NCBI RefSeq assembly: GCF_014203555.1
Contig: NZ_JACHJH010000006.1
Coordinates: 1-64,000, forward strand
Direction of reading: 5' to 3'
DNA: 64,000 bases
Origin: Streptomyces olivoverticillatus
Lineage (GTDB): Bacteria; Actinomycetota; Actinomycetes; Streptomycetales; Streptomycetaceae
Under the pieces are notes generated by a model. That model had not been told where the DNA came from. It made no database searches and saw only the letters and a program-made list of their open reading frames with translations. Positions 27,242-35,915 of this stretch are shown here, piece by piece (within the stretch, counting starts at the first letter, position 1; each line of letters begins with the position of its first letter). The position numbers and the translations under genes are program-made.

Positions 27242-28512
27242 TGCGAAGCAGCGGCAGGAACAGCGGAAGCGGCAACCGGGACGACCGGGGCGGTCGAGGC
27301 CGCCCGGCCTCCGGCGGCGGGCGCGCGGGCGGCGGACGCTCCGAGGGCGGTCGCTCCGGCGGGCGTTTCGACGGCGGGCGCGCCGGTGACCGGCGGGACG
27401 ACCGCCGCGATGATCGCCGCGATGATCGCCGCGACGACCGTCGTGATGACCGTCGTGACGACCGGCAGCAGGAGCGCCCCCGCCGGCCGCGCCCCGAGGA
27501 GCGCCGCTACGACGTGGGCCCCGACGCCGAGCGCACCCGCGGTGGCGCCACCAGCGGCCGCACCACCGGTCCCACTAGCGGCCGCGGCGCGTCCGCCCGC
27601 GGTGGCGCCAAGGGCGGCCCGCGCAAGAGCTCCACGGCCGGTTCCGGCGGGCGCAGCAGCGGGCCCGCCCGTGGCCATGGCTACGCCCCGGCCCGCCCGC
27701 GTGAGCTCGACGCCAAGATCGAGGAGCGCAACCGGGAGCGGCACAACAAGCCCCAGGTGAAGACCCCCAAGACCTTCCCCGGCGCCGAGCAGGAAGGCGA
27801 GCGCCTGCAGAAGGTGCTGGCCCGTGCCGGCATGGGCTCGCGCCGTGCCTGCGAGGAGCTCATCGAGCAGGCCCGCGTCGAGGTCAACGGGCAGATCGTC
27901 ACCGAGCAGGGCCTGCGCGTGGACCCGGAGAACGACGAGATCAAGGTCGACGGCCTGACCGTCGCCACGCAGTCGTACCTCTTCTTCGCGCTCAACAAGC
28001 CCGCCGGCGTCGTCTCCACCATGGAGGACCCCGACGGCCGCCAGTGCCTCGGCGACTACGTCACCAACCGGGAGACCCGTCTCTTCCACGTCGGCCGCCT
28101 CGACACCGAGACCGAGGGCATCATCCTGCTCACCAACCACGGCGAGCTGGCCCACCGGCTGACGCACCCGCGGTACGGCGTGCAGAAGACCTACCTGGCC
28201 GCCATCACCGGGCCGCTGCCGCGCGACATCGGCAAGCAGCTCAAGAGCGGCATCGAGCTGGAGGACGGCTACGCCCGCGCGGACAACTTCCGCGTCATCC
28301 AGCAGACCGGCAAGAACTACCTGGTCGAGGTCACCCTCCACGAGGGCCGCAAGCACATCGTGCGGCGCATGCTGGCGGAGGCGGGCTTCCCCGTCGAGAA
28401 GCTGGTGCGCACCTCGTTCGGCCCCATCGCCCTGGGCGACCAGAAGTCGGGCTGGCTGCGCCGTCTGACGAACACCGAGGTCGGCATGCTGATGCGCGAG
28501 GTCGAGCTCTAG
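27241..28512 (+). CDS. rluB: 23S rRNA pseudouridine synthase, RluB/RsuA family, with Arg-rich N-terminal extension
   Basis: 423 aa. Residues ~1–170 are disordered R/G/S/D-rich sequence with six or more tandem RRDD units around residues 47–75. An S4 domain (ERLQKVLARAGMGSRRACEE, ~185–245) is followed by the pseudouridine synthase core: NKPAGVVSTM, GRLDTETEG with catalytic Asp288, and KTYLAAITG. The C-terminal GRKHIVRRMLAEAGFPVEKL segment is family-typical. It isomerises a 23S uridine (U2605-type in E. coli RluB). ATG 27241 overlaps the scpB stop; a TTG directly before it is less likely. The scpAB–rluB order is widespread. Confidence 0.93.
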   Translation: MRSSGRNSGSGNRDDRGGRGRPASGGGRAGGGRSEGGRSGGRFDGGRAGDRRDDRRDDRRDDRRDDRRDDRRDDRQQERPRRPRPEERRYDVGPDAERTRGGATSGRTTGPTSGRGASARGGAKGGPRKSSTAGSGGRSSGPARGHGYAPARPRELDAKIEERNRERHNKPQVKTPKTFPGAEQEGERLQKVLARAGMGSRRACEELIEQARVEVNGQIVTEQGLRVDPENDEIKVDGLTVATQSYLFFALNKPAGVVSTMEDPDGRQCLGDYVTNRETRLFHVGRLDTETEGIILLTNHGELAHRLTHPRYGVQKTYLAAITGPLPRDIGKQLKSGIELEDGYARADNFRVIQQTGKNYLVEVTLHEGRKHIVRRMLAEAGFPVEKLVRTSFGPIALGDQKSGWLRRLTNTEVGMLMREVEL

Positions 28513-28525
28513 GATCCGGCCCGGC

Positions 28526-28561
28526 CGTCGTGGCGGCGGGATCTTTCCCGCCGCCACGACG
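28526..28561. terminator. Bidirectional terminator after rluB
   Basis: 16-base perfect stem, left arm CGTCGTGGCGGCGGGA and right arm TCCCGCCGCCACGACG, with loop TCTT, between the convergent rluB and DUF952 genes. Confidence 0.85.
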
Positions 28562-28576
28562 GGCACGGTCGAACGG

Positions 28577-28945
28577 TCAGGACCACACCGCAAGCCCCGT
28601 CGCCCGGCCCGTCTCGTCGCGCTGGATCTCCATCATGCCGTCGACCGCATCGCGCGTGATCCGCCCGTAGACGTGCGGGAAGAGCGTCCCGGGGGCGACC
28701 CCGGGCGGGGGAGCGGGATCCGCGGACTCCCAGCGGACCAGGACGTCCAGCTTGTGCTCGTCGACCAGCAGCGCCATCAGCGGCCCCGGCACCTCCCGGT
28801 AGAACGCGGTGGCCACGGCCAGCGTCGTCGCCTCGTCCGGCGAACAGTGCACGAAGCCCTCCTCGGCCAGCGACGCGGGGGAGTAGGGGCGGTCGGGCAC
28901 GGCCAGCCAGTCGTCCAGGGGCACCACATGAAAGATCATGAGCAT
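28577..28945 (-). CDS. DUF952 family protein
   Basis: 122 aa. The DUF952 signature is seen as IFHVVPLDDW near the start, LAEEGFVHCSPDEATTLAVA (His-Cys-Ser segment) and the late FPHVYGRI. Function unknown; relatives have a glutathione-S-transferase-adjacent or ADP-ribosyltransferase-like fold in some descriptions, which I cannot test here. ATG 28945 or the in-frame ATG 28939 could be the start; neither has a strong ribosome site. Divergent from tyrA, with an 83-bp shared promoter region. Confidence 0.82.
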   Translation of the reverse strand: MLMIFHVVPLDDWLAVPDRPYSPASLAEEGFVHCSPDEATTLAVATAFYREVPGPLMALLVDEHKLDVLVRWESADPAPPPGVAPGTLFPHVYGRITRDAVDGMMEIQRDETGRATGLAVWS

Positions 28946-29028
28946 GGTTGTACCGGACGCGGACCCCCTTCGTCGCTGACTAGGCTGGGAGCCACCAGTC
29001 AACGGACGCGCCCCCAGGACACCGCCCA

Positions 29029-30114
29029 GTGAGAACAGCTCTCGTCATCGGTACCGGACTCATCGGTACCTCCGCCGCGCTGGCCCTGGCCGGCCGTGGG
29101 ATCCAGGTCCACCTGGCGGACCACGACCCCGCCCAGGCCCGGACGGCCGCCGCCCGCGGCGCCGGCACCGACCAGCCGCCGGAGGGGCAGGTCGACCTCG
29201 CCATCGTCGCCGTGCCGCCCGCGCACGTCGCCGCGACCCTCGCCGACGCCATCCGGGGCGACCTGGCCCGCGGCTACCTCGACGTCGCCAGCGTCAAGGG
29301 CGGCCCCCGCCGGGAGCTCGAAGCGCTCGGCGCCGACCTCACCGCCTACCTGGGCACCCACCCCATGGCAGGCCGGGAGCGCAACGGCCCCCTCGCCGCC
29401 ACCGCCGACCTCTTCGAGGGCCGCCCCTGGGTGCTCACCCCCACCGGCGACACCGACACCGAGGTCCTCAACCTCGCCCTCGAACTGGTCGCCCTGTGCC
29501 GTGCCGTGCCCGTCGTCATGGACGCCGACGCCCACGACCGGGCGGTCGCCCTCGTCTCGCACACCCCGCAGCTGGTCTCCAGCATGGTCGCCGCCCGCCT
29601 GCGGGACGCGGACGAGACGGCCGTGCGCCTGTGCGGCCAGGGCATCCGCGACGTCACCCGCATCGCCGCCTCCGACCCGCGGATGTGGATCGACATCCTC
29701 TCCGCCAACCCCGGCCCCGTGGCCGACGTCCTCGCCGGCCTCGCCGCCGACCTCGACGAGACCGTACGGGCCCTGCGCGCCCTGGACTCCGCCGACGAGG
29801 ACAAGCGGATCGACGGCGCCTCCGGCATCGAGGACGTGCTGCGCCGCGGCAACGCCGGCCGTTCCCGGGTGCCGGGCAAGCACGGCGCGGCCCCGGCGGT
29901 CTACGAGACGGTGACTGTGCTGATCGGCGACCAGCCGGGCGAGCTGGCCCGGATCTTCGCGGACGCCGGGCGGGCGGGCGTCAACATCGAGGACGTCCGC
30001 ATCGAGCACGCCACCAACCAGCAGGCCGGCCTGATCCAGCTGATGGTCGAACCGGGTGCCGTCTCCTCCCTCGCGGCGACCCTGCGCGACCGGGGCTGGT
30101 CGGTCCGGCAGTAG
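29029..30114 (+). CDS. tyrA: Prephenate dehydrogenase
   Basis: 361 aa. NAD(P)-binding loop VIGTGLIGTSAALAL (~6–20), then VKGGPRRELE, the substrate region GTHPMAGRERNGP and the late SHTPQLVSSMVAARL helix are typical of TyrA. Residues ~290–361 form an ACT domain (YETVTVLIGDQPGELARIFA), suggesting feedback control by tyrosine or another aromatic amino acid. It oxidatively decarboxylates prephenate to 4-hydroxyphenylpyruvate. GTG 29029. It is followed by cmk 108 bp later, and the tyrA–cmk–der order is common in Streptomyces. Confidence 0.93.
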   Translation: MRTALVIGTGLIGTSAALALAGRGIQVHLADHDPAQARTAAARGAGTDQPPEGQVDLAIVAVPPAHVAATLADAIRGDLARGYLDVASVKGGPRRELEALGADLTAYLGTHPMAGRERNGPLAATADLFEGRPWVLTPTGDTDTEVLNLALELVALCRAVPVVMDADAHDRAVALVSHTPQLVSSMVAARLRDADETAVRLCGQGIRDVTRIAASDPRMWIDILSANPGPVADVLAGLAADLDETVRALRALDSADEDKRIDGASGIEDVLRRGNAGRSRVPGKHGAAPAVYETVTVLIGDQPGELARIFADAGRAGVNIEDVRIEHATNQQAGLIQLMVEPGAVSSLAATLRDRGWSVRQ

Positions 30115-30222
30115 CCCGCCCCGGACGGCTGCACGGGGCGGTCCGGCGAGCCAGTAACCTTGGGTGAGCCCCGTTGGGGCCCATCGTCTCCCGCCCCGTG
30201 CACAAGGAAGGTGTCTGACACC

Positions 30223-30927
30223 GTGGAAACCGCCGCCCGGACCGCCCCGGCAGCTGTCATCGTCGGCATCGACGGCCCCTCCGGCACGGGCAAGTCCAGC
30301 ACCTCCAAGGCCGTCGCCGCCAAGCTGGGGCTGGCCTACCTGGACACCGGCGCCCAGTACCGGGCGATCACCTGGTGGATGCTGAACAACGGCATCGACG
30401 TGAACGACGCCGACGCCGTGGCCGCCGCCGCCGGCAAGCCCGACATCGTCTCCGGCACGGACCCGCTCGCGCCGACCATCACGGTCGACGGCGCCGACGC
30501 GTCCGCGCCCATCCGCACCCACGAGGTCACCTCCGCCGTCAGCGCCGTCAGCGCCGTGCCGGAGATCCGCACCCGGATGACCGAGCTGCAGCGCGCCATC
30601 GCCGCCGAGGCGCCGCACGGCATCGTCGTCGAGGGCCGGGACATCGGCACCACCGTGCTCCCCGACGCCGACCTCAAGATCTACCTCACCGCCTCGCCCG
30701 AGGCCCGCGCCGCCCGCCGCAACGGCGAGCTCAAGGGCGCGCAGGCCGCCGGCCTGGCCGCCACCCAGGCCGCCCTGCTCAAGCGGGACGCCGCCGACTC
30801 CGGCCGCAAGACCTCCCCGCTGGCCAAGGCCGGCGACGCCGTCGAGGTGGACACCACCGAGCTGACCCTGGACCAGGTCATCGAGTGCGTGGTCACCCTC
30901 GTCGAGGAGAAGCGGGCGGCCGCGTGA
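30223..30927 (+). CDS. cmk: Cytidylate kinase
   Basis: 234 aa. P-loop GPSGTGKSSTSKAVA (~18–32), YLDTGAQYRAITWW substrate region, EVTSAVSAVSAVPEIRTRM and IVVEGRDIGTTVLPDADLKI are all diagnostic of CMP/dCMP kinase. GTG 30223 is chosen since AAGGAAGG lies 11 bases upstream; the earlier GTG 30211 sits on top of that site. Its stop overlaps the start of the acyltransferase gene (GTGA). Confidence 0.95.
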   Translation: METAARTAPAAVIVGIDGPSGTGKSSTSKAVAAKLGLAYLDTGAQYRAITWWMLNNGIDVNDADAVAAAAGKPDIVSGTDPLAPTITVDGADASAPIRTHEVTSAVSAVSAVPEIRTRMTELQRAIAAEAPHGIVVEGRDIGTTVLPDADLKIYLTASPEARAARRNGELKGAQAAGLAATQAALLKRDAADSGRKTSPLAKAGDAVEVDTTELTLDQVIECVVTLVEEKRAAA

Positions 30928-31577
30928 GCGGAGCGGTCACCGGCTCCGAGCCCGGCGCCGCCGTCGGGCGGCGGATCGGCATCGGGCTGATGTACGGGCT
31001 GTGGAAGCCCCGTGTGCTGGGCGCCTGGCGGGTGCCCGCGGCGGGGCCCTGCATCGTGGCCGTGAACCACTCCCACAACCTCGACGGCCCGATGGTGATG
31101 GGCACCGCGCCCCGCCCCGTGCACTTCCTGATCAAGCGGGAGGCGTTCACCGGCCCGCTGGACCCCTTCCTGCGCGGGATCGGCCAGCTCAAGGTGGACC
31201 GGGAGAGCGTGGACCGGGCCGCGATCACGGACGCGCTCGGCGTGCTGGAGCGCGGCCACGTCCTGGGGATCTTCCCCGAGGGCACCCGCGGCGAGGGCGA
31301 CTTCGCCTCCGTCCGCGCCGGGCTCGCCTACTTCGCCGTGCGCTCCGGGGCGCCGATCGTGCCGGTGGCGGTGCTGGGCACGGCCGAGCGGCAGGGCCGG
31401 GCGATATCCGGACTGCCGCCGCTGCGCAGCCGGGTCGACGTGGTCTTCGGCGACCCCTTCACGGCGGGCGACGGCAGCGGACGCCGCACCCGCAAGGCGC
31501 TGGACGAGGCGACCGTGCGCATCCAGGAGCGCCTGGGCGCACACCTGGCGGACGCCAAGCGGCTGACCGGCCGCTGA
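30924..31577 (+). CDS. plsC: Lysophospholipid (1-acylglycerol-3-phosphate) acyltransferase family protein
   Basis: 217 aa. The catalytic HX4D motif is in NHSHNLD (~47–53), a substrate-binding FPEGTRGEG lies around 117–125, and PIVPVAVLGTAERQ follows. It likely transfers an acyl chain to lysophosphatidate in the inner leaflet; there is no clear transmembrane helix, so peripheral binding is probable. GTG 30924 overlaps the cmk stop by four bases. Substrate assignment is by family only, as the genus has several paralogues. Confidence 0.87.
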   Translation: MSGAVTGSEPGAAVGRRIGIGLMYGLWKPRVLGAWRVPAAGPCIVAVNHSHNLDGPMVMGTAPRPVHFLIKREAFTGPLDPFLRGIGQLKVDRESVDRAAITDALGVLERGHVLGIFPEGTRGEGDFASVRAGLAYFAVRSGAPIVPVAVLGTAERQGRAISGLPPLRSRVDVVFGDPFTAGDGSGRRTRKALDEATVRIQERLGAHLADAKRLTGR

Positions 31578-31634
31578 CCGAGACTTAAGAAGCACACCGC
31601 TATGTGTGCGGACGACGAACGAGGAACGGACTTC

Positions 31635-33098
31635 ATGAACGACCAGATCCACTCCGGCGACGAGCACGGTGAGCTTGGCGACGCCGAGTACGCGGAGTTC
31701 ATGGAGCTCGCGGCCCAGGAGGGCTTCGACGCCGACGAGGTCGAGAGCGAGCTCGCCGCCGCCGGCCACGGCCCGCTGCCCGTCCTCGCCGTCGTCGGCC
31801 GCCCCAACGTCGGCAAGTCGACGCTGGTGAACCGCATCATCGGCCGCCGCGAGGCCGTCGTCGAGGACCGGCCGGGCGTCACCCGTGACCGCGTCACCTA
31901 CGAGGCAGAGTGGGCCGGGCGCCGCTTCAAGGTCGTCGACACCGGCGGCTGGGAGCAGGACGTCCTCGGCATCGACGCCTCCGTGGCCGCCCAGGCCGAG
32001 TTCGCGATCGAGGCCGCCGACGCGGTGGTCTTCGTCGTGGACGCCACCGTCGGCGCCACCGACACCGACGAGGCCGTCGTCAAGCTGCTGCGCCGGGCCG
32101 GCAAGCCCGTGGTGCTGTGCGCCAACAAGGTGGACGGCCCCTCCGCCGAGGCGGACGCCGCCATGCTGTGGTCGCTCGGCCTCGGCGAGCCGATGCCGGT
32201 CTCCGCGCTGCACGGCCGCGGCACCGGCGACATGCTGGACGAGGTCCTCAGGGCGCTGCCCGAGGCCCCCGCCCAGACCTTCGGCGCGGCGCTCGGCGGC
32301 CCCCGCCGCATCGCGCTGATCGGCCGTCCCAACGTCGGCAAGTCGTCCCTGCTGAACAAGGTGGCGGGCGAGGAGCGCGTCGTCGTCAACGAGCTGGCCG
32401 GCACCACCCGCGACCCGGTCGACGAGCTGATCGACCTGGGCGGCCAGATCTGGAAGTTCGTGGACACGGCGGGCATCCGCAAGCGCGTCCACCTCCAGGA
32501 GGGCGCCGACTACTACGCCTCGCTGCGCACCGCCGCCGCCGTGGAGAAGGCCGAGGTCGCGGTCGTCCTGATCGACGCGAGCGAGTCCATCAGCGTCCAG
32601 GACCAGCGCATCATCACCATGGCCGTCGAGGCCGGCCGGGCGCTCGTCCTCGCCATCAACAAGTGGGACACGCTGGACGAGGAGCGCCGCTACTACCTCG
32701 AGCGCGAGATCGAGACCGAGCTCGCCCAGATCGCCTGGGCGCCCCGGGTGAACGTCTCGGCGCGCACCGGCCGGCACATGGAGAAGCTCGTCCCGGCGCT
32801 GGAGACCGCGCTGGCCGGATGGGAGACGCGAGTGCCCACCGGGCGCCTCAACGCCTTCCTCGGTGAGCTCGTGGCCGCCCACCCGCACCCGATCCGCGGC
32901 GGCAAGCAGCCCCGCATCCTCTTCGGCACGCAGGCGGGCACCAAGCCGCCGCGCTTCGTGCTCTTCGCCTCCGGCTTCCTGGAGGCCGGCTACCGCCGCT
33001 TCGTCGAGCGTCGGCTGCGCGAGGAGTTCGGCTTCGAGGGCACGCCGATCCACATCTCGGTGCGCGTGCGCGAGAAGCGCGGCCGCAACAAGAAGTAG
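31635..33098 (+). CDS. der: Ribosome biogenesis GTPase Der (EngA)
   Basis: 487 aa with two tandem GTPase domains: first P-loop GRPNVGKSTLVNRI (~55–68) with DTGGWE as G3; second GRPNVGKSSLLNKV (~230–243) with DTAGIRKR. NKVD-like (CANKVDG) and NKWD (AINKWDT) G4 motifs are seen. The C-terminal KH-like domain includes LFGTQAGTKPPRFVLFASGF. It assists 50S assembly. ATG 31635 is used with GAGGA nine bases upstream; ATG 31602 would add 11 residues. The acidic ~45-residue N-terminal lead is usual for actinobacterial Der. Confidence 0.95.
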   Translation: MNDQIHSGDEHGELGDAEYAEFMELAAQEGFDADEVESELAAAGHGPLPVLAVVGRPNVGKSTLVNRIIGRREAVVEDRPGVTRDRVTYEAEWAGRRFKVVDTGGWEQDVLGIDASVAAQAEFAIEAADAVVFVVDATVGATDTDEAVVKLLRRAGKPVVLCANKVDGPSAEADAAMLWSLGLGEPMPVSALHGRGTGDMLDEVLRALPEAPAQTFGAALGGPRRIALIGRPNVGKSSLLNKVAGEERVVVNELAGTTRDPVDELIDLGGQIWKFVDTAGIRKRVHLQEGADYYASLRTAAAVEKAEVAVVLIDASESISVQDQRIITMAVEAGRALVLAINKWDTLDEERRYYLEREIETELAQIAWAPRVNVSARTGRHMEKLVPALETALAGWETRVPTGRLNAFLGELVAAHPHPIRGGKQPRILFGTQAGTKPPRFVLFASGFLEAGYRRFVERRLREEFGFEGTPIHISVRVREKRGRNKK

Positions 33099-33122
33099 GG
33101 CGGCTGCGCTCTAGCGCCACCC

Positions 33123-33155
33123 AAAGCCCCGGGACCCGTACGGGCCCGGGGCTTT
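33123..33155. terminator. Bidirectional terminator after der
   Basis: AAAGCCCCGGGACCC and GGGCCCGGGGCTTT arms (one bulged A) around a short GTAC loop, between the convergent der gene and the small gene ending at 33163. Confidence 0.85.
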
Positions 33156-33162
33156 CGCGCGC

Positions 33163-33531
33163 TCAGAAGTTGCGCATCCGGCCGTCGCGCTGGCCGGGCG
33201 GCAGTGCGGGCAGCTGGCTGCCGCGGCGGCCGTAGTACGACTCCCAGACCGCGTTGTACCCCGACTGGACGGGGTACGAGGGCGCGGGGAGCTGGGGGAA
33301 GTAGCCCTGCCCGCTGTAGCCGCCCTGCGGGCCGAAGCCCTTGAACCTCAGCTCCTCCTCGCCCGAACGGTCACCGGGCAGCGTGCGGAACGACCGGCGG
33401 TACTCGGCGCAGAGGGCGTCGTAGATCGGGGTGACCGAGAAGGGGTGCTCCGGGCCGGCGTCGCGGGGTGGCCGCATGCCGGGGATGTGGTTCGGGTACG
33501 AGGTCCGGGCGACGGGTTCGTATGAGTACAC
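33163..33531 (-). CDS. Uncharacterised Gly/Tyr/Pro-rich protein
   Basis: 122 aa from GTG 33531, starting with (V/M)YSYEPVARTSYPNHI. The first half looks structured (PIYDALCAEYRRSFRTLPG), while the second half is rich in G, Y, P and Q (FGPQGGYSGQGYFPQLPAPS). The ending RDGRMRNF is the C-terminus. I do not recognise a domain; similar short proteins sit beside der in Streptomyces. No signal peptide, no membrane helix. The longer open frame upstream to 33834 looks non-coding in composition and overlaps the next gene. Start uncertain. Confidence 0.6.
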   Translation of the reverse strand: MYSYEPVARTSYPNHIPGMRPPRDAGPEHPFSVTPIYDALCAEYRRSFRTLPGDRSGEEELRFKGFGPQGGYSGQGYFPQLPAPSYPVQSGYNAVWESYYGRRGSQLPALPPGQRDGRMRNF

Positions 33532-33635
33532 ATCCCTGCCAACGACGCGGGACCCCGTCGGATGCGGCCCCCGACTCGAATGGCTCGCCGGGACCACCCC
33601 CACGGGGTGCACAAGGGGAGGAAAGGCCCGGCCGG

Positions 33636-34418
33636 TCAGGTGCCCGCGAGCGGCATGGACGCACCCACCAGGCGGCCCGCGGCCGCGGCCCGGTCCAGCG
33701 CCTCGCGCAGCAGGTCCTCGCGCGGCTGTGCCCCGATCGTCCCGACCGGTGCGGCAAAGACCAGCACCCGCTGCGTCTTGTTCACCGCGGCCCGCCACTC
33801 GTCGGCGACCTGCATGGCCTGGTGCGCCTGCCACCAGGCGGTGGGGGCGGCACCGGCCTGGGACTGCAGGATCGCGTGCAGCTTGCCCATGACCAGCAGC
33901 ACCGACCAGCCCGGCGAGGGGGCGGGCACCCGGTCGATGGAGCCGACCGGCGCGAAGCCCTGCTCGGTGAGGAGCTCCAGGAAGACGTCCTCGGACCCGC
34001 CGGTGCCCGGGCGGGCGATCGGGGCGAGCGGCTCGACGACCAGCGCGGGCTGGATCTCGCCGCCGACCATCACCAGGCCGCTGGTCACCCCGAGCTCGGC
34101 CTGCAGTGGCACCTCCGTGCGCACCCCCACCTGCTCGCCGCCCTCGCCCGTGATGGACCTCACGGCGCCCTGGAGCTGTTCCTCGGAGACCGGCACGACC
34201 TGCGAAGGGATGCAGGTGGCATGCGCGAAGGCGAGCACCGCCGTCTCCTCGCCGACGAACAGCACGGTGCTGGTGGGCTCCCGCTCGGTGTCGCCGGGGG
34301 TGCGGCAGGACGTGCAGTCGTACTGGCCCGGGGCGTTGTCGCCGCCGAGCAGTCGGTCCGCTTCTTCGTCGCCGATCTCGGCGCGTACGTCGTCGCTGAC
34401 ATCGAGCATGCGCGGCAC
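33636..34418 (-). CDS. Uncharacterised conserved protein with a CxxC pair
   Basis: 260 aa. The N-terminal part has a possible metal site (YDCTSC with a later His–Ala–Thr–Cys) in a region reading STVLFVGEETAVLAFAHA. The remainder is mixed α/β, ending LREALDRAAAAGRLVGASMP. No known family recognised. GTG 34418 has GAGGAG six bases upstream (reverse strand); ATG 34409 is an alternative. Cytosolic. Followed by the small GTG-start gene 104 bp downstream on the same strand. Confidence 0.65.
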   Translation of the reverse strand: MPRMLDVSDDVRAEIGDEEADRLLGGDNAPGQYDCTSCRTPGDTEREPTSTVLFVGEETAVLAFAHATCIPSQVVPVSEEQLQGAVRSITGEGGEQVGVRTEVPLQAELGVTSGLVMVGGEIQPALVVEPLAPIARPGTGGSEDVFLELLTEQGFAPVGSIDRVPAPSPGWSVLLVMGKLHAILQSQAGAAPTAWWQAHQAMQVADEWRAAVNKTQRVLVFAAPVGTIGAQPREDLLREALDRAAAAGRLVGASMPLAGT

Positions 34419-34664
34419 GGGGGCTCCTCGTACTGAAACGTTAAGGGGGCGCCGGGACCGTCCCGGCGGCTCGTAAGGAGACAACGGACGACCCATGGCC
34501 TGGGTCACGGCCCGGAAAAGTTCCCGTCCGGGGCTACCGATTCCTCATCACTTGGGGAACGAGTTGGCGATCACGGCCAACCGCCGGGCCCTCCGTGCGG
34601 TCTAACCTCTCAGTAGAAGCGGGCTACCCGGACTGTCCGCGGCATACCGGCTGCATGGGGACGA

Positions 34665-35915
34665 ATGCACATCTCATTCCTGATTCACAACGCGTACGGA
34701 ATCGGCGGCACGATCCGCACCACGTACAACCTCGCGGGCACTCTCGCCGAGCACCACGACGTGGAGATCGTCTCCGTCTTCCGCCACCGCGACGAGCCCG
34801 TCTTCGCCCCCAGCAGCAAGGTGCGGCTGCGGCACCTGGTCGACCTGCGCAAGGACAGTCCCGGCCACGACGGCGACAACCCGGAGTACGAGCGCCCCGC
34901 CACGGTCTTCCCCGCCACCGAGGGCCGCTACAAGCAGTACAGCGCGCTCACTGACCGGCGGATCGCCGAGCACCTGCGCGGCCTGGAGTGCGACGTGGTC
35001 GTGGGCACCCGTCCCGGTCTCAACGTCCACATCGCCCAGCAGGCCCGCCGCGGTCCGGTCCGCATCGGCCAGGAACACCTGACGCTCGGCACCCACTCCC
35101 CGCAGCTCAAGCTCACCCTGCGCACCCACTACCCGCGCCTGGACGCGGTCACCACCGTGACCGAGGCCGATGCGCAGACCTACCGCAAGATGATGCGGCT
35201 GCCCGGAGTCCGCGTCGAAGCCGTGCCCAACAGCGTCCCCGCCCCGGCACTGGCCCCCGCCGACTCCACCGGCAAGTGGGTGATCGCCGCCGGCCGGCTC
35301 GCGCCCGCCAAGCGCTACGACGTCCTCATCCGGGCCTTCGAGAAGGTCGTCGCCGAGCGCCCCGACTGGCGGCTGCGGATCTACGGCGCCGGTGCCGAGC
35401 GCGCCAAGCTGCGCGCGCTGATCGACAAGCGCGGCCTCTACAACCACGTCTACCTGATGGGCCCGGCCACCCCGCTGGAGCCCGAGTGGGTCAAGGGCTC
35501 GATCGGTGCCGTCACCTCCAGCCTGGAGTCCTTCGGCATGACCATCGTCGAGGCGATGCGCTGCGGCCTGCCGGTGGTCTCCACCGACTGCCCGCACGGT
35601 CCCGGCGAGATCATCGACAACGGTGTCGACGGCCTGCTCGTGCCCGTCGGCAAGGTCGACGAGATCGCCGCCGGACTGCTCAAGCTGATCAACGACGACG
35701 AACTGCGCAAGAGCATGGGCGAGCGCGCCCTGGAGAACTCGGCCCGCTTCGACCCCGACCGGGTCGCCGGGCGCTACGAGGAGCTCTTCACCGACCTGCT
35801 CGCGCGCGGCGCCTTGCGCGGCTCGCTGCACCGCACCCGCGGCGCCCTGCTCAGCAGCGCCTTCCGCACCAAGGACCGCAGCCGCTCCGCCCTGCGAAGG
35901 GCGCGAGCCGCATGA
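34665..35915 (+). CDS. Glycosyltransferase, GT4 family
   Basis: 416 aa. The N-terminal domain begins HISFLIHNAYGIGGTIRTTY (acceptor-binding glycine loop). The C-terminal domain has VIAAGRLAPAKRYDVLIRAFE, then SLESFGMTIVEAMRCGLPVVSTDCPHGPGEII, the retaining GT4 donor-binding E-x7-E motif. Cytosolic. It resembles the poly-glycerolphosphate-linked or teichoic-type transferases of actinobacteria, but the donor is unknown. Its ATGA overlap with the next gene means coupled translation and a shared pathway. Confidence 0.87.
   Translation: MHISFLIHNAYGIGGTIRTTYNLAGTLAEHHDVEIVSVFRHRDEPVFAPSSKVRLRHLVDLRKDSPGHDGDNPEYERPATVFPATEGRYKQYSALTDRRIAEHLRGLECDVVVGTRPGLNVHIAQQARRGPVRIGQEHLTLGTHSPQLKLTLRTHYPRLDAVTTVTEADAQTYRKMMRLPGVRVEAVPNSVPAPALAPADSTGKWVIAAGRLAPAKRYDVLIRAFEKVVAERPDWRLRIYGAGAERAKLRALIDKRGLYNHVYLMGPATPLEPEWVKGSIGAVTSSLESFGMTIVEAMRCGLPVVSTDCPHGPGEIIDNGVDGLLVPVGKVDEIAAGLLKLINDDELRKSMGERALENSARFDPDRVAGRYEELFTDLLARGALRGSLHRTRGALLSSAFRTKDRSRSALRRARAA

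Noticed and set aside
33532..33834. N-terminal extension of the 33163 gene to residue 223
   Set aside because: The added part is Arg/Gly/Ala noise overlapping the next gene; GTG at 33531 precedes the plausible start of the protein.
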